Source: Terfezia claveryi (taxonomy: Eukaryota; Ascomycota; Pezizomycetes; Pezizales; Pezizaceae). Taken from it: a stretch of 64,000 bases of DNA. The translations under genes and the position numbers were made by a program. This document shows, one piece after another, positions 46,349 through 59,100 of this stretch. The stretch spans positions 620,001 through 684,000 of the forward strand of contig WHUX01000004.1 of assembly GCA_015179025.1 (NCBI GenBank), given 5' to 3'. Numbering within the stretch: the stretch's first letter is position 1; each line of letters begins with the position of its first letter. A model generated the notes under the pieces. The model worked only from the letters and a program-made list of their open reading frames with translations, did not search any database and was not told the DNA's origin.

Positions 46349-49300
46349 ATTATCGATTAGGCGGTCGACTCCAGAAGATATTATGAGAAGCACTGAAAGG
46401 AAAGGGCCTAGAAGGGACGAAACTCAAGTAAAAGGGGCCGCCCCCTCCGAATCTGAATCGCTCCAATTCAACACGGGGGGTATTTGGTGGTGTAAATTGG
46501 GCAAGTAGTCTCGGCAGCTATTACCGTAGCCGGAAAATGTGGATTTTTCGATATATGAATACCAGCAGTCGTCCTAATACTACCCTTTCTCTTTAACAGA
46601 CAATCTGCCCAACAATCGAGGGGCCGAAACTATAACCGCAAGAGCAAATGTGGATTTTCTTCCTGTCTTTAGCAGAGTTGCGGCCAGTATCAAAACTTTG
46701 AGCTTGCTTGGACTGACTTTCACCGAAACGATAGCTGACGGTTGGGGATTACTTTTGATTTGATTTGATGGTGAATAGAGACAAAAGAAGACGCAAATTA
46801 CGTTTGTTATATTCTAAATGTTGGAATTAGACTCTGTAAATGCGAAGTTGCGAAGTTTGGTGGATCTCGGAACATTAGATATCGAGATATCCGCTTCTGT
46901 TTAGAGTCTCCCCGCACTCCGCAATTGACTACTAACGTTGAATCTTAAATTGGGTAGCGATATATGTACGGAGGCGGAGTCCCAGGGGTATATTGAGTTC
47001 CTATCCTAAACAACTGAACGCCACTGGGAACTTTAAAGAACGGCGACTCGGATACACACGGACAGGGCCAGCACAGGTGCGCCTTCATAATGCCCCTGGT
47101 CATCGCCAACGCCGGCTCCTGTTCCACCAGATAGATTAATTTTCGACCATCGTCTAAGCTGGGGTGCAGTGCAGACACGCAACTGATCCCTCGATATTCG
47201 TTCCTTGTGACGTGACCCTCAGTTGCTAACAGATAATGTTGGACAGAACTGACTCGGACCTAATAACCGAGATATTTGCAACCTCGTAAAGATATATGTG
47301 AGATCAAGAAGGCTGCAAATCATCCCTTTAGTCCATCCTATTGCATGCGCACTGCAGGGTATATCGGTCCCTATCTCACCAGACAAAATCGCAACAGCTA
47401 GAAGAGTGAAGTCAAAAAAACTGACGTAACTAGAATCCTGCTAATGTATGTACCAGCTAATCTGTATATACGCATGCAACAAGGAGCATTTATGTATGGT
47501 ACATATATACATATGTACAGTATGTATATGTTTCAATTTACTTAGAAGTACCGGTAATGCTTCTTGTGTACGGCTTTATAGAAGATCTCGAGACATTAAC
47601 GTTTGCGATTGAGAGCGCACTCACTGCAATCAGTTAGAAAGCATGCGAGCAATGTCAATGGTGAGCACTAGTATTGAGATATATGACAGGCTGGGGTTAC
47701 CATATCATTAGGTTGGTTTGTATATCATCAACTCGCGGAAATGCACATGGTGCACTATAAAATACGCAAACATTACCCCATATGCATAGGTGGGCACATG
47801 TAAGTCTGGCAGGGGGCAAAAACCAGCTTCCAGCATCCAGGTGCGAGTTCAAGCACTTGAGCATTTCGTAATGATGTTACTAGCTATAAGAGGAAAGCTG
47901 AAGCATGACTTACCCTATACTTATGTCAGTTGATGCTTCGTGGTGTTATTGAGTAGAAACAAGGATTTCGCCCCAACATTTCAGTCCGAAAAATTGTATG
48001 AGAGAGTGTTTTACGCAACCCTCGTACAAGACCCTAGTGATCATATTTGAGTACATGTTATCTATGGTCAACCTGTAGTATACGAGGAATGGATAATACT
48101 ATGGTGCTGTATATTGAAATCAGATCAGAGAAATACGGATATAACTTGATTTTTTTTTCTCGTGCGAACTATCTCTTGAATGGTACATATGAGACTACCT
48201 AATCCCCGAGAATAAAATTATAGTGGACGGTGCAGCGATCAAGTCATGCACATGCACAATTTATGCCATGAGGCAAGTTTCTAGAATCGGCATGTACCCC
48301 GGTTCTTGCCTATTTGAAACACCGGCCCGAAGAAATTCGCAAAAAGGAAAAAACGGAATGGTCATTAAACAATCCCGACCTGAAATCTACCGTACCTAGA
48401 GACAGTAGCGCTATCACTATACATATGCGTGTGACCGGTGGATCATAAGCCATGGCTGACATGAAACATATCAATTTGAGCGCAACTAAAGTTCAGCACG
48501 AAGAATAAAAACAATGGAATGTAAGTCTTCTGATGGCTCCTCAGGTAACGCATGAGAGCATCGATACTTTCCATCAGCAAAAAGATACAAGATAAGAGTA
48601 GCTTGTCGTTTATCCCATACTTATTGTGCTGTCTTTCCAGATGGTAGTAAACCCAGTAAAAGTCATAAGTCCGACCCTCCAAGTACTCAAATGGTATTGG
48701 AGTCTCATAAGTAAGTTACAAGCAGTCAAATGTGTTCATTGGTAAGGAGTTGCGTCTGGTTGTAGGGAGCTTTCTTTGTAAGAACCCGACATGAGAAAAG
48801 CAAGAAACCAGCCGGTAGAAACTAACTCCTGGATAGATATTCGTAAAGATCTGTTTAGACTGCCCCCAGAAACTGCCTGGACGTTTGCAGCTATATTCAC
48901 CGACAGTGCTTGTAGAGGCTTCCTTGATGGCATTGTGGATAACTAAGTGCTTACATTTCCATCTCCTGACGTTCACATAACAATAAGCAGGGGCATGTCT
49001 CGTGAGATCCTGAAACCCGCATACCGGTACGTCGTTCACATCGCATATGTATGTGATAGCGCTACTGAAATAACTCGAGTCTCTACACCATGCTCAGACC
49101 CCGGTGATCTACCCCGCGGACTCCACAACATCTTGTATTTCCAAAATGGATAGTCATGCAAGATGTCCATAGCAATATATACAATGCGAATAGATCCATG
49201 AGCTGAGCCAATCAAGGCCAGCTTGAGGCAGCGCGTTTTGCCGGTAAGTCTCGTGCTCAGTTTCCGCTTCGACCAAGCAGCCAGGGTCTGGCTCCAGTGA

Positions 49301-50369
49301 CCTGGTTGGTGACCTGTCATTGTACAGAGGAGGGTCATGCAACCGGACTATGTCATTGTAGCGTTAGAAAATCGGATTACTCTGACTACGTACACTAAGT
49401 ATCGATCTACTTAGACGGGATTTAACAGTCCCGCAATTTGTAACCTATTTCCCTGTAGGAAAAACACACACTATACTCTTTTATCTATCATTTCATTTTG
49501 AAGTTACGAAATGTTTGACTCGCACCTCGGTCCTGCTCTCTACATGCAGGCCGGGCTCATATTGCAATTGGGGCAACATTTAATTAAATCTTTTTCAAGT
49601 TTTGACCCCAGGCCCGGATGCAAGTACCGGTGATCTCGATGCATGTCCGGGTTGCCCAGGATTGTTTCAGCTCCCGCTGGGGCTGGGTTTACTTACATGC
49701 CAGCAAACATTTCGTCCGAAGTCGTGATTGTGACATATTTCATTTGCTGATCGCTCTGGACGACTAGAGCCTCCATCCCGCTCAAAATACCGGAGTTTTA
49801 ATTTTATTCAGGAACATATTTTTTTTTCTCGTCATAATTACCATTTTCATAGTGGTTGGTGGCACAAAAGCGACCTCGAACATATTTCCGCTAGCAGTCT
49901 GGTTGGGTTTTTTGCGGTACTTAAAGAATCATATAGCAAATATAAGGTTTCCTTCAACACGGTTTGACTTAGTCTGGTTGGCACGGTTTGAACTACTTAA
50001 TATAAGCGAGTCACTGGTTAAGAATACCGGTATGATAGAAGTTTGTATCGTGCCACATTACCTAAGTAGTCTGGCGGGTTGCGTGACTTCTCAGCGTTGG
50101 AGGAAGCCTACCTCGTATGCCTAACAGAGGTAGTGCTTGCACGTTGGGATATTGGTCCTCACGTGTGGAATAGGAGCTCGCAAATACATATATATAGTCA
50201 AAACTGATAATCAAGCAGAATCAATGTATTTATTACAGTATCATCAGGCAATAATACATAGTCTGGTTATACACGGATATATCAGGCCTGTCTCCACTGA
50301 AACGAGCTATGGGTCGCTAGCAAATGGGTAGCTTCATCAAGCTATGGAATCCACTTCCCCATGTAAGTC

Positions 50370-50530
50370 AAAACTCAGAAATAAGGCCCCCTGTCGAACT
50401 AATGTCGGTTGTCTAATACTAAATTTTACCTCTGTTGACTAATATTGGTTGCAGCTGATATCTACACCTCACAGAGGAGTGCAACCAGACTACTACATTA
50501 GTTCGACAGGGGGCCTTATTTCTGAGTTTT
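50370..50530. mobile_element. 161-bp MITE-like element with perfect 36-bp inverted ends
   Basis: Left end 50370-50405 and right end 50495-50530 are exact reverse complements, beginning AAAACTCAGAAATAAGGCCC. The 89-bp centre contains an AACCAGACTA stretch directly before the right end. No obvious target-site duplication flanks it. Too short to code; probably mobilised in trans. Confidence 0.75.
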
Positions 50531-53500
50531 TGCGGTAGATCACTATGAGCGGGTGCTGTTCTACAGTGCCAAGCTTCAAGGTTCAGGGTAATACCTTGAA
50601 CACGTTAGGCTACGGTGACTTGGTAGGACATAGAAAGAGCCGTTGAATATCATCCGTGCCAGCTGACATCGGGTAAGAAAGGCAAGATGCCTTAGAATGG
50701 CATATATGTGTAAGGACTAAACGTCGTAGATTCTGCTTTTCTGCCTGAGGATCCTCTTTCTCCGTCCGATTCTCTCTATATATACAGTGTACTCTCTATC
50801 TCCTCCTTCCCGTTCTGTCTTTCCCCATACAGGAGGCTCGTTTCTTCTCACACCAGTCCCTTTCAGGTAAGGGGACATTACAATATGCAGTGTTGCAAAC
50901 GGCTTCAGGGTGTGGTGGCAGATATTCACGAAATGTTTGTTTATTGCGAGCATGAAGGTCATATAAGGCCCGCTCTTGTTTCCTTTTCCGTGCTTTTCTT
51001 TTCGTCTTTGTCAATGTCCTATTAAGAGTATTACGACTAAATATAAGTTATCTTCTACCGCAATCAGAGCATTTGTGCTTATTCTATCTAGACTTGGATA
51101 GTGAGGTGGCCGGCGCCGACTTGTCTCAATATGTACGTAATATACAAGGCTACAAAGTAGGGCTTTCTATCGAAAGTACTGAATACCCCGGGTGCTACAG
51201 AACGCAGTATATTTGATGGAGTTCCCGCAGATAGGGGGATGGAAAAAGAAGCATCAAAGAGGAAGAATACAAGGACCCCGACTGGTGCAGGGTAGTGGCA
51301 GATGCAGTGAGGGTATGAGTGCTTGGATATCATTTCTTTGTTCCCATTTCCCAATTTTGTATTAAACCGTTAAACCGGGCCGGGACCGTTGGGTAATCTA
51401 CCAGGTAACTAACTACCGGGATTGAATTCAAAATGATTTACCAAATAATAATAAAAAGTAGGGCTTTTGCTTTCGGTGCTGGGAGCTGCCACCATAAGAC
51501 TAGATACTTCAACTCCTGAAGTCGTTTTCATAAGTACCATCTGCCGTTCACTCGTAGATACAAGCCATCCTCCCGAACCTAATTTCTCCTCACTCCCTTC
51601 CTAGGATTAACGTTCCCATGCGCCTATACATTTCGTACAGCTTTACACTATATAATAAACCGCAGCTCAACACACAAGAACTTAAGGTCCCCATGAAACT
51701 TTTGATACATTAAGTCTTCAGATTAAGCCCGTTAACAGCAGGATGCATTAATGATTATACGTGTATAAATATGAAACAAAGAGCTTGGGACTGGAAATTG
51801 AGGCCTTCATCTGAGATACATTGTACGTCCTGACTGGTACCGAGCGAAAATGTATGTCTATGAACTGTTTTCGGTGAACGCCCCTTTAATACCCTCTATA
51901 GAAGTACTATCCAATAATCTATCGGAAAGAAGTGAATACCCATCTGGTAAGGTTCTCTGTTTTCAGGAAACGTATTGAGAACATGCGCTCTATCAATACG
52001 CAAACATACCTGATACGTGCTTTGTGAGCATCCTGAAGTCCTTCATTACTCGAAACTTGAAGACATGGACTATAGCAAAAGTGGTATTGAAATTTAATTG
52101 CTATATTTTCGAATAAACTGTGGGATAGTGTTGATAGGAAACTGCATATACGCATAATATCCAGGGATGATGTTCAGGGGGTTCAGAACAAGGGTGTAAA
52201 TGCCGAGGCAGTGAGTGAGTTTTAACGCGGTCATTCAACGTACCCTCAAGTCGCCTGCGTATATCCATCTCTCCCCGGCATCATAACGTCGCCTCACACA
52301 CCGATGCCTGCCTCGCATCCCCTTCCACAAATTTTAGTATCACCGTAACTGATAAATGTGGCTAGTATTGACGGGTGTTTTTCGGTAACCCTCAATATCT
52401 TTGTCCCGAAACAAGGCGATATCCACCCGACGTCCAAATAAAGTCACTGAAACAATACCTATTCTTAAAAATAGGTTCTATATTTCCCACTCTTCTTTCC
52501 TCACTTGCCCATCCTTATTTATGCTTGGGTGGATTATTGGGCTACGATGTTCAAAACGAACTGCGAAGTCTAAGTGGAAGAATATCGATGTCTGGTGCTA
52601 TAGGCGCTACCGACCTAAACACGGTTCCCGAGAGGCAGATATGCTATTTGAGCCACTATCTTCCCGTCTGAAATCATGCACACTCTAGATACCTATTACG
52701 TTTACGTAAATCACATATCGTGTGATGGATGTTGAGATTTTTTAGAGAGGATGTGATAGAAAACTCCTCAGCTGATATATACGTGCGATATTACGCTTGA
52801 TACAAACTATAAATAACTAGTGAAGCGGACTTGCATATTAGGCTGAATATATATGTGTGATTCTCAACAGTTTTTCGATAAACAAGTTCAATATAACCGA
52901 AGATAACCTTCGAGTTGCCGGCTCGGAAGGTTCGGTTCAAAGTGGAAAACCAAGCGCCAGACCTGCAACCCTTGCTAAGCGCGGACGGTCAAAATACGAA
53001 TTCAAAGTATCCTGTCAGCTAGAGCAATCCCACATCAAGAAACAGGTGAGACACATTCCGGAGAGGAAGACAGTCATATGTGCATGGCCTTGGGCAGGTC
53101 ATGTTTCAATAACATAACGGCCGGATTCCCACTTTGTGGTTTATTCATCACTTGCCCTGGCATCTTCCGGTGTATCTGCTATATTTACAGAATTAAAAGA
53201 GATCTATGTGGGCACGAATGTTTACATGCGTGCTCTAATAACTAGTAGAAAATAAAACAACACAGGATACAAGCTTTTCTATCGTCCACCCTCGTGGTCA
53301 AAGCATTATGTATCAAGAATTCCATTAAATATTGAACAGAAGTCGAAGTATTATCTTCAGTGTCCATGACTTCAAAATTTCGAGATATGAGGAACTTTAG
53401 GGCGTTCACAAAACAAGTATCAGGCATGTATGTATGTGGTGAGGCAATATATTTCCCTTGAAATGTTGAAATAGCAGAGAACCATACCAAATTAGGTAGA

Positions 53501-54899
53501 CTATAATGATACTAGGCCCGACGGGTTATGGCATAGCTACTAAATTAAACCATCATGAGAGCTTGCGCAAAGCCACTGCCATTAGAGTATAAGTAGCCAT
53601 CTGGTGATGGCAATATATGAAGTATGTAATGCCATGAATATGTGCGTAATGGACTTCATCCCAACATACTTGTCACGGTATCGCCCTTGCACACTTAGTT
53701 AGCCATTCATGGCAGGGGAGTCAACGTGGCCCATATGTATATGTTTAGTACTTTCCAACCAAATGTATTTACTATCATACTAGGGGCTGTATTGGGATAT
53801 TTCCTCGGAGCCAGAGATAACCCATTGCGCAATTATACCGCACTGGGAATGAAGAAACCTGTGCCAGGACAGGCGCCGTCATAGTAACTACGAGAGTTCA
53901 GAGCCATATACGACCTATGCAACGCTAAGTACAGGTGAACCAGTTGCCAAATACCCATCTTTTTACTTCCAGTTTGCTGTCACTTTATCTGCTTTCTTGA
54001 GGTTTGCCAGGTTCTTCCCCGAGGTTCTTCCTTAATTTCGGGGGGCCTAGTAGGTAAGTAGCGCACATCTCTGAAGTCTTCCCCCCAAGATCTCTCTTTT
54101 GCGGTACTACTTACCGATAGTCTGGTTACTTACCCCAAAGCACGACGCAGGAGTCACACCAGAGTCCCGAAAATGTACCAGAATTGCGAATCAGACCAGG
54201 CCATGCTGTAATCATGAGTAGATCGAGGGTGAGGGTTGTATCCTAATATAAGTTGAGAAAACTCTTAACTACCATCAGTGAACTTAAAGGTACATGGGCC
54301 TATTATGGAATAACGCTAGGATATATGAATGTATTGTATATCTAGGAAACTCACTGAAGGTTGTAATATCTTTATACCAGTACGGATATCTTGTGTATCT
54401 TTTGCTTTGAAAGATCATACTTTTAAGGAATTTGGTCTTATTCAACGGGTTCTGAGTGTGGATCCTCTAGAGTCCTGTTTTCGGCTCTCGCTCATTCTGA
54501 CCTGAGGTACGAGGTCTGTGGTCTCCAAGTCTCCAGGCCAGACTCTCATAGGTGATCTCGCCGAAATTCGTCCGCGGGTTATGTAAACTAGTTCTTTGCG
54601 AGTATTTTCTTCCACTCTTTTCTCCTGCTACTCCGACTGATACCGTAGAAATGTCCCGTCAGCGATAATGGATATAACGAACGTGGAGCGGAGGCTCTTG
54701 TGAAAAGAAACGAGCAGCGGCAGGACTTGTCCTTTTCCAGCCAGTCTAAAGAATCGTTCTGCTTTTGTGAATTTACACTCAAAGTCACTACTAATAGTTC
54801 TGCTCTTTGTATAAGTATATCAATTTACTAATCCTGGCCACCGCAAGTATTCAGAAGATTCAAAGGCACCAAGGAACCGCCGACTGCCTTTTTAAAATC

Positions 54900-55061
54900 T
54901 AGCTGGTTGGCACTACACTATTAAAATCCCAAGGTTTATAGTCTGGTTAAGGTTTAGTCTCGATCAGACCCTCGTAGAGGCCAAGGCTGGGCCAACAAGA
55001 CTTGGTACGACCCCCCCAATGGGGAAGTCCGAGTAACTAGGCTGAATTGCCAACCAGACTA
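54900..55061. mobile_element. Candidate short element with 15-mer-like inverted ends
   Basis: TAGCTGGTTGGCAC at the left and TTGCCAACCAGACTA at the right form imperfect inverted ends about 160 bp apart. Another TAGTCTGGTT lies inside at 54939. Boundaries are uncertain. Confidence 0.3.
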
Positions 55062-56145
55062 AGGCTGAATGCCGAATCGTTGCACGAAACTACGCCGGTT
55101 AGCCTCAAGTATTTAAAAGTCGCATAAACCCGACCCCCTAGAAAGTATAAGATACAACCATACAGTAGTGAGGAGGAAGTAGCATGGGTTTATCAATTGT
55201 TGATTTTGTGTCGTAAGCAGTTGAGGGTAACTACTGCGTTCGATTGACCAGAAGAGCCGCCAGCACAAGGGTGAATTTGACCAGTGAGCGATACCACTTC
55301 TGTTACAGCTTATTTTCGCTCCCAGAGCACTGATCACCAAGAATCCTACTGACAATTATGTTAGAACTAAAGTATGATTCGCTTTGAGTGCCTTCTAATC
55401 TCTGACCACAGGATTTCAGGGTAACCCAACACGTACCAGGCACGTCCGTGAAGTAGGTGGTGGTAGCCATATTTCTCTATTCCTTGCCTTGAAACGACAT
55501 GGATATTTTCCACTCTCACTTTGATTCTGGGTAACGTCCTGCAATTGGCTCGTGTACCGCGATCTAGACCACAGGCGCAGCAGATATAATCCTCGAAAAA
55601 GAGGGTCTATCATATCGACCTCTAATCACTGAAGATTGAAATTTCAGTAGAAACAGCAAAGGGAATATTCCGAGTCCCATCAGGCCAACCGGTATTGTAG
55701 TAATATGTAGCTTAGCCAAAAATATGTAGCAATGGACCATAAACAAACATCAAACCATGAAAAGAAACGTGTCCTTTGTGGTCAAAAAAAGATCAGCAAG
55801 TAGAAGTGAAATAAGTCAGATAAATACAAAACTCCACTATGCGAGCCCGCCAAAGCCAATATAGCTAGATATAAATGAACAAGAAAAACTACAACAATAT
55901 AAATGAAAGAGAAGCCAGAGAAAAAAAAGACCAAAGCCATGCAACCCCCGGTAACAAACAGAATAAATGGTGAATACGAAAAAGATAAAAGACTCGAATC
56001 AAGCAAAACGCTGAAGTATGCCATATAGGAGCGCTAATCCTGCAACAATAGGGAACATTCCTTCCTTGAAGCCCCTATGCCACCGACAGTATCCATCGAC
56101 AGCTCACCTTTCCAACCCGAGCCTCGGGACCTTATTCCTTTTTGG

Positions 56146-59100
56146 CTAATCCTTCATCTTCAACGGGACGACGCTCTTCAATGCCCTAGCAAGTTCCTCT
56201 GGTAAAATGGGCTTTGGGATATGACTTGTCATTCCTGCCTCCATGCATTTCTCCTTATCGCCTGCCGTCGCGTTTGCGGTGAGTGCAATGATTGTTGGCC
56301 GGTCCCGATTATTAGGGTATAATGTGTATAACTCGGCGCTAGCTTGTATTCCGTCTTTTCTGGGCATCTGTACATCCATCAAGATAACCTGTAGCCACCA
56401 AAATTAGCTCCAACTTCGCGAAGGGTCCGAGGTAGATCCACATCAAACTGTTTTCCCTTCTCAGCTGCCACACTACACTTCTCCAATGCCTCGACCCCGT
56501 CTTTGGCATGTTCCGCTGAATAGCCCATTCTCTTAAGATGTTGCAACGCGACTTTCGTATTCACATCATTATCTTCCGCCAGTAGAATTTTAAGTGGATA
56601 ATGTGTTGCCAACATCTTCAAGGTGTCTAAATCTGGTGCCTTCCTGTTATTGCTATCGGACACCTCCAGAATTGACTGCATGTATCTCCATCGCGGCGCA
56701 GGTCGAACAAATGTTCTCCCGATATTCTTCGATTGCATCCCTGCACTGATGTCTGCCCCATAACCAGACATAACAACTATACGAATCTTTGGGTCAATTT
56801 CAGCCATCCGATCGCAAATTGCGCAAGTTTTGTCGATTGATATATCCACAAGGGCAAAACTATAAAACCCAGGCCCGTTGTCCCTCATCGCACGAATTGT
56901 AGCGTCGATGCTACTAGTTCGTGTTGTTATTAGACCCTCAAGCTCTAATTCCCTACACATGATACTGGAGGAGATGGGATGAGTATCTGCGACAATTGCC
57001 CTCTTGCCAACTAGTCGCTTATCTGGTTCAATGGTCTTTTCGATAACCTCTGCAACTATGCTGAAGTAGAAGGTGGATCCACGGCCTTCATCGCTTTCAA
57101 ACCTGTAATATTCTTAGTGTACCGTGTAGTGTTGTAACTGCTAGTACAAGAGCATACCAGATATCGCCTCCCATCATCTCCGCGAGTTTCTTCGAGATAG
57201 CTAGTCCAAGCCCTGTTCCTCCATATATCCTTCTGGCAGAAGAATCAACCTGTGAAAATGCCCTGAACAATTTTGAAAAGCCCTGCTTCGGAATACCAAT
57301 CCCCGTATCTTCAACTGACACGATAATCTTATATTTATTGCTATCTGGCAACTTTTCTGCTTTCGATGTCACCAAAATGTGCCCTGAATCGGTGAACTTC
57401 ACCGAGTTTCCAACGAGGTTGACGACACATTGTCTGAACCTGGTTCGATCACCCAATACCATGTTAATGTTTGGACACAAGTTTGAGTAAGCAAGCTCCA
57501 GGTTCTTGGTTATATCTGTTTCAAAAACAAGTTGCAGCGAATTTTCGATGGTTTCCCGCAGTGAGAACGGGGATATTTGTAACTCAATAACACCGTGCTC
57601 AATCTTTGAGAAGTCCAGGATACCATCAATGATTTGTAGAGTTAGTACGGCAGAGTTCCTAATCGTCTCCACGTACTCCCTTTGTTGCTGGGATAGCTCA
57701 GTGTCAAGGAGGAATATCGAACATGATAGTAACGCATTGAAAGGAGTTCCTATGGGGGTCAGTCGGTTATCGGGGGAATGGAGAAAAACACATACGAATT
57801 TCATGACTCATGTTAGCCAAAAAGGTCGACTTCTCTGCGGTAGCCTCTTCAGCTGCTCGTTTAGCCAACTCCATCTGTCGGTACAATCGTGCTTTATCGA
57901 TGGTCACAGCTGCTTGTGTACATAGTAAATTCAACAACTCCTGACGCTGCCTAGTAAAGGCATGGTTCACAAGCTTGTTTTCGAGATACAAAACTCCCAT
58001 CTGAGGCGTCGCATCAGAACCAATTATTGACCGTGCTTCAATCATCTCATTACGTACCGTTTTCAGCTGATTTTGAATAGGCATACACAAGACAGACTTA
58101 GGCCTTTTGTCCCGGAAGTAATTATCCCTTCCGTAAGTTGTGTCGAATTTGGAATCTTCACTGTCTCGGACGATTTGTTCTCCCAAATTTGCCACAATGT
58201 TAACGACGCTGACGGGAACCAAATCTGATCGCTGGTGTAGTGGCTCGTGCTCCAAAATGTCGACTGTGTCTATCGATCCTACTGTCTCGATGTGTAAGTC
58301 GCCATCCTCTCTCAAAATTAAGACTCCGTAGTCAGCCCCAGCGGTCTGGAGAACGCTTTTCATTAACTTCACAACAACTTCCTCGAGATGTATTCCTTCC
58401 GAAATTACCAAGCTAGCCTTCAAGACTGTCCTGAAATCAAGCTCAGAGCCGAGTGTAGTAGCATCATTCTTGAGTGAAGATGTCTGGGAGTATCTGTCAT
58501 CGTGTTCTGCAGTGGAAAATAATTCTTTAGAGGAGCCCAAAGAAGGTGAATTCTGGAGGTGGAAACCCGGTTCAAAACCATAGTCTGTTGCATAAATCCT
58601 CGAGGACCGTGGGGAAGGTCGAGGTGATGGATTAGAATTCATATTACCCACCACCCCTACGCTAGCGTTTGTAACCATTGATTCACTCTCCCCTCTGCTC
58701 ATCCCAGGGCGAGGATCTAGATATAGTCAGCCTCAACATAGTATGTATCACAGAAAGACTTTCGAGAAAACAGAGTTTCTATCTTACCCCGCAAAAATAG
58801 ATCGTCAGGATACTTAGTCCTAAGCTCCAGCAGCTTTGCATTCGCGTTCCATGTAGCATATAAACGATATGCTTCTCGTAAGAATGGAAGACTCCTCTTT
58901 CTAGAAAATTTTCTCAACCATAGCGAGCATCGCTCGTTAATGAACGCAGCGTCATGCCAATAGCCTACTCGATTAGCAATTGCAATGGCCTCTTCATATT
59001 TATCGAGAATTTTAAAATGATCTTCTCCCGCCACTCTCGCACTCTCTGCTTCCAGGAAAATCGATTTATGCAGGAATGTCCCCTTCGCATTACAAGACCA

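Larger units (their letters stand above)
46349..56145. other. 9.8-kb gene desert
   Basis: No supported gene in either strand. All open frames are short (at most about 110 codons), lack domains and show no matching splice partners. It contains several copies of the AGTCTGGTT motif (49896, 49970, 50259, 50483, 54118, 54939, 55047), one perfect MITE-like palindrome (50370-50530) and a weaker candidate (54900-55061). The left end includes the promoter of the type I membrane protein gene, and the right end the 3' flank of the histidine kinase gene. Confidence 0.5.

Noticed and set aside
52857..53117. An 86-codon plus-strand frame (SVQSGKPSARPATLAKRGRSKYEFK...)
   Set aside because: It is isolated, with no start context, splice partner or domain, in a gene desert where several chance frames of this size occur.
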